The translations under genes and the position numbers were made by a program. Below the pieces are notes generated by a model. The model was not told the DNA's origin, did no database searches, and worked only from the letters and a program-made list of their open reading frames with translations. 64,000 bases of DNA from JAPPHA01 sp963662815 (lineage in GTDB: Bacteria; Pseudomonadota; Alphaproteobacteria; Rhodobacterales; Rhodobacteraceae): assembly GCA_963662815.2 (NCBI GenBank), contig CAXXWA010000010.1, positions 62,001-126,000 on the forward strand, written 5' to 3'. Of the stretch, positions 26,540 to 35,741 are shown piece after piece (within the stretch, counting starts at the first letter, position 1; the number at the start of each line of letters is the position of its first letter).

Positions 26540-27346
26540 ATGTCGTTTTCCGTCGAAGGAAAGACCGCAATCATAACCGGCGCCACCGGCAGCGCCGGCC
26601 TCGCGGTTGCACGGCACTTCGCGGATGCGGAAGCCAACGTCATGATGGTCGACGACCGGGAAAGGGACTTGCGCAGGGAACGCGACCAGATGCCCGGCGG
26701 CGGGACGAACGTGCGGTATTTCGCAGGCGAAATTTGTCAGAAGCTAACAGTCGCGAACCTCGTTTCAGCCACAATCGAAGCCTTTGAACGGGTCGACATT
26801 CTGGTCAACGCCAGTCTTCTCAGGCGATCCAAGGAACCCGACATCGCGCAGGAGGCTGAAACCGCCGAACTCTTCAAACACAATGTGCTCGCGAACCTCC
26901 ACCTGACGAGGCAGGTGGCCAGACGCATGATTCGACAGGCCGGCGACGCCGGATCGGAGGGTGCGACCGGTTCGGTCGTGAACATTTGTTCGATCGCCCC
27001 GGAGCGAACGCATCCGAAGGACATGCCGTTCTCCATCAGTTGCGTCTCAATCACGGAGATGACGCGGTCGCTCGCCACCGAATTCGCGAAGCACGGCATC
27101 CGGGTCAACGCGGTCGCCGCAGGGAGCGTTATGGATGCGGAATTCCTGGAGCGTTCGGAACAGTCTCCGCAAGAGCGCGATGCGGCCGTCCGGGCGACTC
27201 CTCTCGGAAGGATCGCCGATGCATCAGAACTCGCCGAAGTCGTGCAGTTTCTTGCGACTTCTGCGTCCGGGTTCGTGACCGGGCAGACGCTGACCGTCGA
27301 CGGCGGCAGGACGCTCGTCGGCTCGCTTGATGAAACGCCGGTTTGA
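26540..27346 (+). CDS. Short-chain dehydrogenase/reductase fold protein, catalytic residues lost
   Basis: Protein of 268 residues with a clear SDR scaffold ('MSFSVEGKTAIITGA', 'RVDILVNAS', 'HGIRVNAVAAGSV', 'GFVTGQTLTVDGG'). Key residues are changed. The TGxxxGxG dinucleotide loop reads TGATGSAG, the NNAG motif reads VNAS, and the active-site Tyr-x3-Lys is replaced by Phe-x3-Cys ('FSISCVSITEMTRSLA'). It therefore cannot work as a normal SDR oxidoreductase and is probably a pseudoenzyme with a binding or regulatory role. The frame is intact and 'LVSATIEAFERVDILVNAS' looks well conserved, so it is not simply decayed. Convergent with hemC across 47 bases. Confidence 0.85.
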   Translation: MSFSVEGKTAIITGATGSAGLAVARHFADAEANVMMVDDRERDLRRERDQMPGGGTNVRYFAGEICQKLTVANLVSATIEAFERVDILVNASLLRRSKEPDIAQEAETAELFKHNVLANLHLTRQVARRMIRQAGDAGSEGATGSVVNICSIAPERTHPKDMPFSISCVSITEMTRSLATEFAKHGIRVNAVAAGSVMDAEFLERSEQSPQERDAAVRATPLGRIADASELAEVVQFLATSASGFVTGQTLTVDGGRTLVGSLDETPV

Positions 27347-27393
27347 GGCGGCCCGGAGCGACATTGCGGGCACTGCCGGCCGCGTCGGTCCTT

Positions 27394-28344
27394 TCAGGAT
27401 TCGCCACCCCGGGGCAGGCACGCCTGCGCGCCAGGTCGCCGGCGCAATTCGTCCGCAAGGCTCTGTCCGAGTGACACGGCGTTTTCCGAACTTCCCTCGA
27501 CGCAGCCGCGTATGCAAACGGAACCGTCGTCGCTGAGAATCTCGCCGCGAAGCCGCATTCCGCCACCTTGCACTTCCGCAAGTCCAGCAACCGCGGTCCG
27601 GCAGGATCCGTCGATCCGTTCGAGAAAGGCGCGCTCCGCCGTTACGCGTAGCTCGGTCTCGCGATCCGAGACCGCCGCGAGAAAGCGCGCGACGGCCACG
27701 CTGTCCCGACGCGCATCGACGCCGATCGCACCCTGCGCAACCGCAGGGAGCGCATCGTCCGGATCCAGCAGGCAGGCCGCAAGCCGCGTCTGACCGAGCC
27801 GGCTCAAGCCTGCCGCCGCCAGTATTGTTGCATCCGCTTCGCCGTTTCGAAGCTTTTCAAGCCGGGTCCCGACGTTTCCCCGGAAATCGACTATGCGCAC
27901 ATCCGGCCGCCGACCGAGAATCTGACTGCGCCGGCGCGGGCTGCTGGTTCCGACTCGCGCCCCTTCCGGCAGCGCGATGAGCGACGGATGCCCGAGCGAT
28001 ACGAACGCGTCCCGCACATCTTCGCGCGGAAGGACGCAGACCGTTCGCAGTCCCTCTGTCCGCCCGGACGGCCGGTCCTTGAGGGAATGCACCGCAACAT
28101 CAATGTCGCCGGAAAGCAGCGCGCGATCTATTTCCGCGACGAACAGGCCCTTGCCGCCGATCTCGTGAAGCGGACGATCCCGGACCGCATCGCCGGTTGT
28201 CTTGATCGGGACAATCTTGAACGCGTCTTCCCCGAGCGAATGCCGGTCCGTCAACCTGCGACGCAGTTCCCGCGCCTGCGCCAGTGCAAGCGGCGAGCCG
28301 CGCGTTCCGATCCTCAGGGGGAGAAACGGCCATTCGCGATTCAT
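27394..28344 (-). CDS. hemC: Porphobilinogen deaminase (hydroxymethylbilane synthase)
   Basis: Haem-pathway enzyme of 316 residues that joins four porphobilinogens. The dipyrromethane cofactor cysteine is in 'IDGSCRTAVAG'. Other marks are 'RIGTRGSPLALAQA', 'GGKGLFVAEIDRALL', 'AVHSLKDRPS' and 'VGTSSPRRRSQIL'. The common Met in VHSMKD is Leu here, a mild change. Divergent from hemE with a 140-base spacer that must carry both promoters. Confidence 0.96.
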   Translation of the reverse strand: MNREWPFLPLRIGTRGSPLALAQARELRRRLTDRHSLGEDAFKIVPIKTTGDAVRDRPLHEIGGKGLFVAEIDRALLSGDIDVAVHSLKDRPSGRTEGLRTVCVLPREDVRDAFVSLGHPSLIALPEGARVGTSSPRRRSQILGRRPDVRIVDFRGNVGTRLEKLRNGEADATILAAAGLSRLGQTRLAACLLDPDDALPAVAQGAIGVDARRDSVAVARFLAAVSDRETELRVTAERAFLERIDGSCRTAVAGLAEVQGGGMRLRGEILSDDGSVCIRGCVEGSSENAVSLGQSLADELRRRPGAQACLPRGGES

Positions 28345-28484
28345 CCGGGCATTCCCGGTCCGGACTCCGGCATCCGCTCCCCGAGCAATTCGGGAGTCCG
28401 CGTCGTCGCGGCTTCAAAGAGCGGGCGCGAATTGGTAGGCTCCGCCGCTGTCAGCCGACTGAAACAACAGGGACGAGTCAAACT

Positions 28485-29534
28485 GTGGCGTCGAACAAGG
28501 CGATTCTGAAGGCCCTTGCAGGGGAAGTGCTGCCGACTCCGCCGGTCTGGATGATGCGGCAGGCGGGACGATATCTTCCAGAATATCTGGAAACGCGCGC
28601 GCGCGCCGGAAGTTTCCTGGATCTCTGCTATACGCCGGACCTGGCGGCGGAAGTCACCCTGCAGCCGGTTCGCCGGTTCGGATTCGACGCAGCGATCCTC
28701 TTCGCCGACATCCTTCTGCTTCCGCACGCGCTCGGTTCCGAACTCTCCTTCGCCGAGGGTGCCGGCCCTCGGCTTTCGGAAATCCGGACACGGTCGGACC
28801 TCGACCGGCTGGCGCCGGCAGGCGACATTCATGACCGCCTGGCACCAGTCTACCGGACGATCAGCATCCTCGGGTCGGAGTTGCCGGCCGATACCGCCCT
28901 CATCGGTTTCGCAGGCGCCCCGTGGACAGTCGCCACCTACATGATTGCCGGACGCGGGACACCGGGACAGGAACCAGCCCATGCCCTGATGCGCAAAGAC
29001 AGGCAGGTCTTCGATGATCTCTTCGACCTCATCGAGGACGCAACCGTCGGATACCTGCGCAAACAGGCGCAGGCGGGAGCCGAAGTCCTGAAGCTCTTCG
29101 ACAGCTGGGCCGGCAGCCTGGCCCGCGACCGCGTCCTGTTCGAGCGCTACTGCATCGCGCCGCACCGCCGTATCGTCGCGGCGCTCGCACGCGAATTTCC
29201 CGACGTGCCCGTCATCGGATTTCCGCGGGGAGCAGGTTCGCTCTACGCCGACTTCGCCGCGGGCACGGGCACGGACGGGCTTGCGCTCGACCCCGATGTC
29301 GATGCGGGCTGGGCTTCGGACGTCCTGCAGCCGGTAACCTGCGTACAGGGAAACCTGAACCCGCGCCATCTGATCACCGGAGGCGGCGAACTGGTTTCCG
29401 AAACGCGGCGGATACGGTCCGTGTTTTCCGCCGGCCCGCACATCTTCAACCTGGGTCACGGCGTCACGCCGGATGCCGACCCCGACAACGTCCACCGCAT
29501 GCTCGAGGTCGCCAGGGAACCGCTGCCGGCCTGA
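28485..29534 (+). CDS. hemE: Uroporphyrinogen decarboxylase
   Basis: Enzyme of 349 residues converting uroporphyrinogen III to coproporphyrinogen III. Signatures are 'PPVWMMRQAGRYLPEY', 'AAILFADILLLPHALG' with the catalytic Asp, 'GFAGAPWTVATYMIAG' and 'FNLGHGVTPDADPDNV' at the end. It starts at a GTG with AGGGACGA upstream; the upstream open frame is not conserved. Convergent with hemF across a small hairpin. Confidence 0.96.
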   Translation: MASNKAILKALAGEVLPTPPVWMMRQAGRYLPEYLETRARAGSFLDLCYTPDLAAEVTLQPVRRFGFDAAILFADILLLPHALGSELSFAEGAGPRLSEIRTRSDLDRLAPAGDIHDRLAPVYRTISILGSELPADTALIGFAGAPWTVATYMIAGRGTPGQEPAHALMRKDRQVFDDLFDLIEDATVGYLRKQAQAGAEVLKLFDSWAGSLARDRVLFERYCIAPHRRIVAALAREFPDVPVIGFPRGAGSLYADFAAGTGTDGLALDPDVDAGWASDVLQPVTCVQGNLNPRHLITGGGELVSETRRIRSVFSAGPHIFNLGHGVTPDADPDNVHRMLEVAREPLPA

Positions 29535-29554
29535 AACCGTCGCGGCTCCTTCAG

Positions 29555-29569
29555 CGGCGGATTCCGCCG
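29555..29569. terminator. Short hairpin between convergent hemE and hemF
   Basis: CGGCGG-ATT-CCGCCG gives a six-base GC stem with a three-base loop, midway between the two stop codons. No T-run follows, so it may be only a weak bidirectional terminator. Confidence 0.35.
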
Positions 29570-29583
29570 GTTCGACGCCGAAA

Positions 29584-30489
29584 TCATGGCCAGCTTGCAA
29601 GGGGCGGCATGCTCATGAGAACTGCATCGGGGTCGTGGCCGGTGAAGAGGCCGAACCGGGTCCCCCGGTCGTAGAGCAAGTTGAACTCCGCGTACCGCCC
29701 GCGCCGGATGAGTTGCAGTTCCCGCTCGTCTTCCGACCAGTCCTCGTTCCGCCTGAGATCGACTATCGGCATATAGGCGGCGAGAAAGGACTGGCCAACA
29801 TCCCGGGTGAAGGCAAAGTCGGCGTCCCAGTCGCCGGATGCGAGATCGTCGAAGAAGATTCCTCCGGCGCCGCGCGGTTCGCCGCGGTGCCGGATCAGGA
29901 AGTATTCGTCGGCCCATGCCCGGAACCGGGAATAGTACCCGGAGTCGTGCCGGTCGCACATTGCCTTCAAGGCGCGATGAAATGCCGCAGCGTCCTCCGG
30001 GTTCTCGACAGCCGGGTTCAGGTCCATTCCGCCGCCGAACCATGTCGCGCCAGGCGTCCAGAACATGCGGGTGTTCATGTGGACGGCAGGCACCCGGGGA
30101 CTGTTCAGGTGCGCAACAAGCGAGACTCCCGAGGCCCAGAATCGCGGATCCTCGGACAATCCGGGAATCTCGCGCCGCGAAGTCAGGGACTTGCGGGCTT
30201 CGTCGCCGAGACGCCCGTGGACCGTCGAGACGTTGATTCCGACCTTCTCGAAAACCCGGCCGGTACGCAACATCGCTGTCAGCCCGCCTCCCGCGCCACG
30301 TCCCTCACCGTCGGAATCGGAGTCCCTGCGCCGGGTCTTCCTGAGCGCAAACCTTCCGGGGGAACGCTCCGCAAACGGCCCCCCTTCATGGCAGCCCTCC
30401 AGCGCCTCGAAGGCCTTGCAAATGCGTCCATGCAATTCCCGGAACCACTCCGAAACGCATGTCCTTTGGTGATCAGTGACGTCGTTCAC
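29584..30489 (-). CDS. hemF: Aerobic coproporphyrinogen III oxidase
   Basis: Oxygen-dependent enzyme of 301 residues producing protoporphyrinogen IX. Conserved stretches are 'NSPRVPAVHMNTRMFW', 'WFGGGMDLNP', 'FHRALKAMCDRH', 'GEPRGAGGIFFDDL' and 'GRYAEFNLLYDRGTRFGL'. The GTG at 30489 has GAGG nine bases upstream and gives the standard length. The longer in-frame extension is Arg-rich. Together with hemC, hemE and hemA it makes a haem neighbourhood suited to aerobic growth. Confidence 0.95.
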   Translation of the reverse strand: MNDVTDHQRTCVSEWFRELHGRICKAFEALEGCHEGGPFAERSPGRFALRKTRRRDSDSDGEGRGAGGGLTAMLRTGRVFEKVGINVSTVHGRLGDEARKSLTSRREIPGLSEDPRFWASGVSLVAHLNSPRVPAVHMNTRMFWTPGATWFGGGMDLNPAVENPEDAAAFHRALKAMCDRHDSGYYSRFRAWADEYFLIRHRGEPRGAGGIFFDDLASGDWDADFAFTRDVGQSFLAAYMPIVDLRRNEDWSEDERELQLIRRGRYAEFNLLYDRGTRFGLFTGHDPDAVLMSMPPLASWP

Positions 30490-30756
30490 CGTTGCCGGCC
30501 TCAGGCGCCGGGCCGCTCGTCCCCGAATTCGCGGGAAGTCGCCCACGCCGGGAACCCTGTCTCGCACGTTTCCGCGCATTCGCTGGGCCGAGGGCGGTCC
30601 CTGTCGGGCGAGCTGCGCCGTCCTGCGGGCCGCTCCGCCTCCGCGCCACGCATCAAGGGCACCGGCCGAATGCGGCCCATCCGCCGTCCGCCGTCCGCCG
30701 GGGTTTCGGCGTAAGGGGCGGCCGCCCGCGGTGCCGGTCGGAGGCGCGCGCGAACA

Positions 30757-31980
30757 TCAGGCGACTGCCCTCGACAGCGCGCACCGGCTCCAGAGAATCG
30801 ACAGCGCATGGACCAGCTTGTCTATATCCGCGTCAGTATGCAGCGGGGACGGGGTGATGCGGAGGCGGTCCATGCCCCTCGGAACCGTCGGATAGCTGAT
30901 TGGCTGGACATAGATTCCGTGGTCCCCCAACAGCATGTCGCTGATGCGGCGGCATTTTACCGGGTCCTTGATGAGCACGGCAACGATGTGTCCGTCTCCG
31001 CCGATATGGGGAATTCCCGCCGCATCCAGCCCGCGCCGGAGTTTCGCCACCTGCCGGCGCTGCTGCATCCTTTCCCTGTCGCTCGCCTTCAGGTGCCGGA
31101 CCGAGGCAAGGCCGGAAGCCGCCACCGACGGCGGGAGCGATGTCGTGAATATGAACCCGCTCGCAAATGACCGGACGAAATCGCAAAGATTCGCCGAGGC
31201 GGCGATGTAGCCGCCAAGGCTTCCGAACGCCTTGCCGAGAGTGCCCACGATGACGGTTATCCGGTCCGCGACGCCGTCCCGCGCCGCTACGCCGGCCCCG
31301 CGCGGGCCGTAAAGGCCGACTGCGTGGACTTCATCGAGGTACGTTATCGCTCCGTACCGGTCCGCGACATCGCAGATCTCTCCGATCGGCGCGATGTCGC
31401 CATCCATGGAGTAGAGAGACTCGAACGCGATTATCCTGGAGGACTCCGGATCGCATTCGGCCAGCTTTCGCTCCAGGTCGGCGACGTCGTTGTGGCGCCA
31501 GATCTTCCTGGCCGCCCTGGAGTGCCGGATTCCCTCGATCATCGAGGCGTGGTTGGCCGCATCGGACAGGATGACGGCGTCGGGGAGTCGGGACCCGAGT
31601 GTCATGAGCGTCGACTGGTTCGCAACGTAGCCCGATGTGAAGAGGAGCGCGGATTCCTTTTCGTGAAGGTCCGCGAGTTCGCGTTCCAGGAGTACGTGGC
31701 AATGATTTGTCCCGGAAATGTTCCGGGTGCCGCCCGACCCGGTCCCCCATTTCCTGATGGCTTCCACGGCAGCAGATACGACCGTCGGGTGCTGCGCCAT
31801 CCCGAGGTAGTCGTTGGAGCACCAGACGGTCACGTCTCTCGTGCCTGAGGCGGTGTGACTTGCCGCGGACGGAAACTGGCCGCATTTCCGTTCCAGGTCG
31901 GCGAAGTAGCGGTACAGGCCCTCGGACTTCAGGCCGTCAAGCCGTTCCCTGAACAGTGGATCGAATGTCGCGGCAGTCAC
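30757..31980 (-). CDS. hemA: 5-aminolevulinate synthase
   Basis: PLP enzyme of 407 residues condensing glycine and succinyl-CoA, the first haem step in alphaproteobacteria. The PLP lysine is in 'VGTLGKAFGSLGGYI'. 'WCSNDYLGMAQHP', 'GTGSGGTRNISGT', 'FESLYSMDGDIAPI' and 'YLDEVHAVGLYGPRGAG' are also typical. It starts at the GTG at 31980, six bases after AGGGGG. It lies 266 bases upstream of hemF on the same strand. No CP-type haem-regulatory motif is obvious at the N terminus. Confidence 0.97.
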   Translation of the reverse strand: MTAATFDPLFRERLDGLKSEGLYRYFADLERKCGQFPSAASHTASGTRDVTVWCSNDYLGMAQHPTVVSAAVEAIRKWGTGSGGTRNISGTNHCHVLLERELADLHEKESALLFTSGYVANQSTLMTLGSRLPDAVILSDAANHASMIEGIRHSRAARKIWRHNDVADLERKLAECDPESSRIIAFESLYSMDGDIAPIGEICDVADRYGAITYLDEVHAVGLYGPRGAGVAARDGVADRITVIVGTLGKAFGSLGGYIAASANLCDFVRSFASGFIFTTSLPPSVAASGLASVRHLKASDRERMQQRRQVAKLRRGLDAAGIPHIGGDGHIVAVLIKDPVKCRRISDMLLGDHGIYVQPISYPTVPRGMDRLRITPSPLHTDADIDKLVHALSILWSRCALSRAVA

Positions 31981-32075
31981 TCCCGGCCCCCTGATTTGCG
32001 TCACTACGGAATGCGGGCGATTCCCCGACGGAACAGCGGCCCGCTCGTCGACCGCGCTCCTCTGGCCATGACCCG

Positions 32076-32807
32076 TCAACTTTCCTTTCCGTCTCCGGAA
32101 GGAAGGTTGAACAGGCTGTCCGCGTCAACCAGATGTTCTTCCTTGTTCTTGGATTCCGACAGCGTGAAGTTCTCGAGACCGCTGATGGACGAGGGAATTC
32201 TCGGTTCGGGTTCGATCTGCAGCGACTGTTCCGTCGTAATGAGCTTTTTGCGTTCCTCCTCGGACATGACGCCGCCTTCCTTGGCGCTCTTTTCCGCAGC
32301 CGTCTTTACGGCCGCGTCAAGCTCCGTTTGCTTGCACAGTCCCAGCGCGACCGGGTCCGTCGGCTGTATGTTCGGCATGTTCCAGTGCGTCCGCTCCCGG
32401 ATCGACGTTATCGTCGGCTTCGTCGTCCCGATGAGTTTCGAGATCTGGGGGTCAGTCAGTTCCGGATGGAACTTGACCAGCCAACTGATCGCCGCGGGAC
32501 GATCCTGCCGCCTTGAAAGCGGCGTGTAGCGCGGACCGCGACGTTTCAGTTCGCCGTGCGCGTGCGGGTTGTCCATGAGTTGCAGCGCGTGATCCGGGTC
32601 TTCCTCGCCCTTCCTGATCTCTTCCTGCGTCAACTGGTTGTTCACGACCGGATCAAGGCCCTTGACCCCGATCGCCACCTCGCCGTCCGCGATGCCGTTA
32701 ACCTCGAGTTCATGCAGGCCGCAGAATTCCGCGATCTGCCTGAACGTGAGCGATGTGTTGTCCACCAGCCAGACTGCGGTAGCCCTTGCCATTATCGGAC
32801 GCGCCAT
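32076..32807 (-). CDS. trcR: Cell cycle transcriptional regulator TrcR (DUF1013)
   Basis: Protein of 243 residues matching DUF1013, known in Caulobacter as the essential cell-cycle factor TrcR and confined to alphaproteobacteria. Recognisable segments are 'MARATAVWLVDNTSLTFRQIAEFCGLHELEVNGIADGE', a helix-turn-helix-like start, and 'HPELTDPQISKLIGTTKPTITSIRERTHWN', a second HTH-like part. Function as a promoter-binding partner of RNA polymerase is known from Caulobacter and inferred here. The gene sits upstream of hemA by 95 bases on the same strand. Confidence 0.9.
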   Translation of the reverse strand: MARPIMARATAVWLVDNTSLTFRQIAEFCGLHELEVNGIADGEVAIGVKGLDPVVNNQLTQEEIRKGEEDPDHALQLMDNPHAHGELKRRGPRYTPLSRRQDRPAAISWLVKFHPELTDPQISKLIGTTKPTITSIRERTHWNMPNIQPTDPVALGLCKQTELDAAVKTAAEKSAKEGGVMSEEERKKLITTEQSLQIEPEPRIPSSISGLENFTLSESKNKEEHLVDADSLFNLPSGDGKES

Positions 32808-32991
32808 GCTTTCACCTCTTGCGAAAAACTGTTCCGAGAATCCTGAAACCTGCCGCCGAAGCCGACGCGGTCACCGCCCCCCTGCCCGTCCGCGACGGGC
32901 GGAATTCACGCCTGTATATCTGCGAAAACACCACGGCGAAAGCCAGTTCATTCCGCCGGTCCGGCCGCAGGGCCTATGCCACGCCGACGGG

Positions 32992-33990
32992 TCAGGCGAC
33001 CGCAAGCACGATCTTGCCAATGTGTTCGGAACTCTCCATGCGGCGATGCGCATCACGCGCCGCACCGAGGTCGAAGGTCGAGTCCATCACCGGACGGACA
33101 CGTCCCGCACTCAGGAGCGGCCAGACCTTTTCCCTCAACCCGGCCGCGATAGCCGCCTTCGCAAGGTCGCTCTGCGGCCGCAGCGTCGATCCGGTCACGG
33201 TCAGCCGCCGGGTCATCAACCTCGCGAAGTTCAGTTCGACCTTCGGGCCTCGCAGGAACGCGATCTGGACCAGGCGGCCATCCTCGGCAAGCGCCGCGAC
33301 GTTTCTCGGGATGTAGTCTCCGCCGACCATGTCGAGAACCAGATCGACGCCGCGTCCGCCGGTTTCCGCCAATACGCGCTCGACGAAGTCCTCGGCGCGA
33401 TAGTCGATCGCCACATGGGCGCCGAGCTCAAGGCAGACGGCGCATTTTTCGGCGCTCCCCGCCGTCGTGAACACGCGCGCCCCTGCCACGCGAGCAAGCT
33501 GGATCGCGGTGGTGCCGATTCCCGACGACCCTCCGTGCACGAGGAAGGTCTCGCCGCCCTTCAGTCCCCCGCGGGTGAAGACATTGCTCCAGACCGTGAA
33601 ATACGTCTCGCAGAGAGCGGCGGCCTCCTTCATCCCGAGCCCGTCCGGTATCGGCAGCGCATGATCCTGGTGCGTGGCCGCGAACTCGGCGTATCCGCCT
33701 CCGGGAAGCAGCGCGGCTACCCTGTCGCCGATGCTCCAGGACGTGACCCCTGGGCCGGTGGACGCGACGGTGCCGGCGCACTCGAGGCCGGGAAGATCGG
33801 ACGCGGTCGGCGGCGGATTGTAGAGTCCGGCCCTTTGCAGGCAGTCCGGCCGGTTGACCCCGGCCGCCTCGATCCGGATCAGGATCTGCCCGTGACCGGG
33901 TTCGGGAACCGGGCGAACCGCCTCCGCAAGGACGTCGGGTCCGCCAGGCTCCCTGATCTCGACGACTCGCATTGTTTCAGGCAGCTGCAT
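32992..33990 (-). CDS. Zinc-independent quinone oxidoreductase (medium-chain dehydrogenase)
   Basis: NADPH-dependent enzyme of 332 residues of the QOR/TP53I3-like group. Typical are 'VNRPDCLQRAGLYNPPP', 'PGLECAGTV', 'GDRVAALLPGGGYAEF', the nucleotide loop 'LVHGGSSGIGTTAIQLA' and 'ADGRLVQIAFL'-like 'EDGRLVQIAFLRG'. Structural zinc cysteines are absent. AGGAGAGG places the start at 33990 (MQLPET), so the gene overlaps the aminotransferase upstream by 14 bases and is probably cotranscribed. The substrate is unknown; quinones or enones are usual. Confidence 0.88.
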   Translation of the reverse strand: MQLPETMRVVEIREPGGPDVLAEAVRPVPEPGHGQILIRIEAAGVNRPDCLQRAGLYNPPPTASDLPGLECAGTVASTGPGVTSWSIGDRVAALLPGGGYAEFAATHQDHALPIPDGLGMKEAAALCETYFTVWSNVFTRGGLKGGETFLVHGGSSGIGTTAIQLARVAGARVFTTAGSAEKCAVCLELGAHVAIDYRAEDFVERVLAETGGRGVDLVLDMVGGDYIPRNVAALAEDGRLVQIAFLRGPKVELNFARLMTRRLTVTGSTLRPQSDLAKAAIAAGLREKVWPLLSAGRVRPVMDSTFDLGAARDAHRRMESSEHIGKIVLAVA

Positions 33991-34870
33991 CCTGCCTCTC
34001 CTGCCCCGAGGCCGGAACTGAATGCGCGAAGTCCCAGTAGAGGTCGCGAATCCCGAGCGACATCTGTCCCATGCCGAGTTCACGGTCCTCGAACCGCGTG
34101 ACCGGCACGACCTTGCCGATGTTGCCGGTCACGAAAATCTCGTCCGCTGACCGGAAGTCGTCAACCGTGAGCCGCGTTTCGCTGACGGTTTCGCCCCGCT
34201 CCGCGAGCAGCCCGATGACTCTCTTGCGCGTCAGACCGGCAAGGAACATGCCGTTCGGCGCAGGTGTCAGAATCTCGCCGTCACGGACCATGAAAACGTT
34301 CGTGGACGCGGTCTCGGCGACGAACCCGTCAATGTCGAGGGACAGGGCGTTGGAAAACCCGCGCCGGCGGGCGTCCGCGATGATGCGTCCGTTGTTTGCG
34401 TAGAGCGATGCCGCCTTCGCCGTCGTGAGGGCCATGTCCTGGCGCGGCCTGCGGTACGGGGAGACCGTTAGCGAAAACTGCCCGATTTCCGGCATGGGAT
34501 AGTTTTCGATGCAGATCGCGAACCCGGTTTGCTCGGGGGAGGGTTCGATGACGCCGGCGCCGCTCAGCGTCGCCCACATCATGGGCCTCAGGTACAGAGA
34601 TTCGGACGCGTCGAATCGTTGACACCCTTCCTCGATCAACCCTTGGACCGTGCCCGCATCGACAGGCGGCAGAAGTCCCATCGTTTCGGCCGACGCGATC
34701 AGGCGGGCGCAGTGCAAATCCAGGTCCGGTCGCGTTCCCTCGAACTGCCGGGCTCCGTCAAACACCAGGCTTCCGAGCCAAACGGCGTGGTCGGCCGCGC
34801 CGATAATCGGGTGGTTTCCTTCGTGCCAGTTACCGTCGATCCAGGTAACAACCTTGCTTCCAATCGCCAC
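33977..34870 (-). CDS. Class IV PLP-dependent aminotransferase (branched-chain type)
   Basis: Enzyme of 297 residues of the IlvE/D-amino-acid aminotransferase fold. The PLP lysine is in 'ALTTAKAASLYANNGRI'. 'GFVAETASTNVFMV', 'GLTRKRVIGLL' and 'DEIFVTGNIGKVVPVTRF' are the conserved cofactor-binding elements. Branched-chain transamination is the most likely reaction, but 4-amino-4-deoxychorismate lyase-like or other class IV activity cannot be excluded. A GTG start follows AAGGAGG by six bases. First gene before the quinone oxidoreductase. Confidence 0.85.
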   Translation of the reverse strand: MAIGSKVVTWIDGNWHEGNHPIIGAADHAVWLGSLVFDGARQFEGTRPDLDLHCARLIASAETMGLLPPVDAGTVQGLIEEGCQRFDASESLYLRPMMWATLSGAGVIEPSPEQTGFAICIENYPMPEIGQFSLTVSPYRRPRQDMALTTAKAASLYANNGRIIADARRRGFSNALSLDIDGFVAETASTNVFMVRDGEILTPAPNGMFLAGLTRKRVIGLLAERGETVSETRLTVDDFRSADEIFVTGNIGKVVPVTRFEDRELGMGQMSLGIRDLYWDFAHSVPASGQERQDAAA

Positions 34871-34924
34871 GTCGATCCTCCTTCCGGGGTATCGGACCGC
34901 TGTTACAGAATACGTGTTTGCAGT

Positions 34925-35620
34925 TCAACCGCGCCCGTCTTCGCCTTGCGCGTCTCCCGGAAGATCCGGCGGCGGCGGGGCGGAGGGCGCCCTGACGCGA
35001 TCGAGAACGCGGCCGGGGCCCGCCATGAAGAAACGATACGCCGAGGTCGTGCGCAATCTTGCCTTCGCGCCCTCGATGCGCATGACGTTGGCGATTCGCC
35101 TGTCGAGAAACTCGCGCGTGTCCGCGTCATCCGGCGACCGGTCGGACAGCCAGTAGATGGTGGTCGACGAAACGATCGAAGACAGGAGGAGGCGTTTCGT
35201 GTACCAGTTCAGGTCCAGCGACCGGTCTCCGAGCGCATTCCAGATCAGGTCCACCGTCCGCCAAACGGCGCGCATGCCGTCCGATGCGTGGACAGGCAGC
35301 GACAGGAGCGCCGAAGTCCTCCGCGTGACTTCCTTGTCCATCAGCTCCAGGCGGGTCATGACGGCGAATGCGACGCGGTCGCGAAATCTGCAGCTCTCGA
35401 GTCCGGAAGACGCCGACTCGAGCCGCGCCGCCATCGCCGCGTCGATTCTTTCCTGATCCGCGAGTACGAGGTCAATGCTGCCGCGGGGACAGGCGCGCAT
35501 GGCCTGGGTCCGGTCCACGCCGGACTCGGCGACCGCGCCCTCCCATGTCGCGCGCGACCATCCGTGGGTCGCAACAAGGGGCAGGGCCGCGGCAAGAAGC
35601 CGTTCTGTCGTCTCGTCCAC
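34925..35620 (-). CDS. COQ9-family ubiquinone biosynthesis protein
   Basis: Protein of 231 residues with a TetR-like helical fold that binds lipid in the eukaryotic homologue and supports COQ7 hydroxylation. The diagnostic part is 'LDLNWYTKRLLLSSIVSSTTIYWLSDRSPDDADTREFLDRRI'. The GTG at 35620 is eight bases behind AAGGAGG. The C-terminal tail is Pro-rich. Divergent from rpsU, an arrangement I have seen in other alphaproteobacteria. Confidence 0.9.
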   Translation of the reverse strand: MDETTERLLAAALPLVATHGWSRATWEGAVAESGVDRTQAMRACPRGSIDLVLADQERIDAAMAARLESASSGLESCRFRDRVAFAVMTRLELMDKEVTRRTSALLSLPVHASDGMRAVWRTVDLIWNALGDRSLDLNWYTKRLLLSSIVSSTTIYWLSDRSPDDADTREFLDRRIANVMRIEGAKARLRTTSAYRFFMAGPGRVLDRVRAPSAPPPPDLPGDAQGEDGRG

Positions 35621-35727
35621 GACGCAATCCTCCTTCAGGATCCGAATCACGTGGGGCGCGAATCAGGCGAGATCATTTCCCGCCGTCGCTGGACTCGGAG
35701 AAGCGTACTTGCTATACGGCTTATTCC

Positions 35728-35741
35728 TGCAAGATCTTGCA
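35728..35741. promoter_or_regulatory. Perfect 14-base palindrome in the COQ9/rpsU spacer
   Basis: TGCAAGATCTTGCA is fully symmetric and lies in the 150-base divergent spacer, 30 bases before the rpsU ATG. A dimeric regulator site is the simplest reading. No known box was recognised. Confidence 0.4.
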
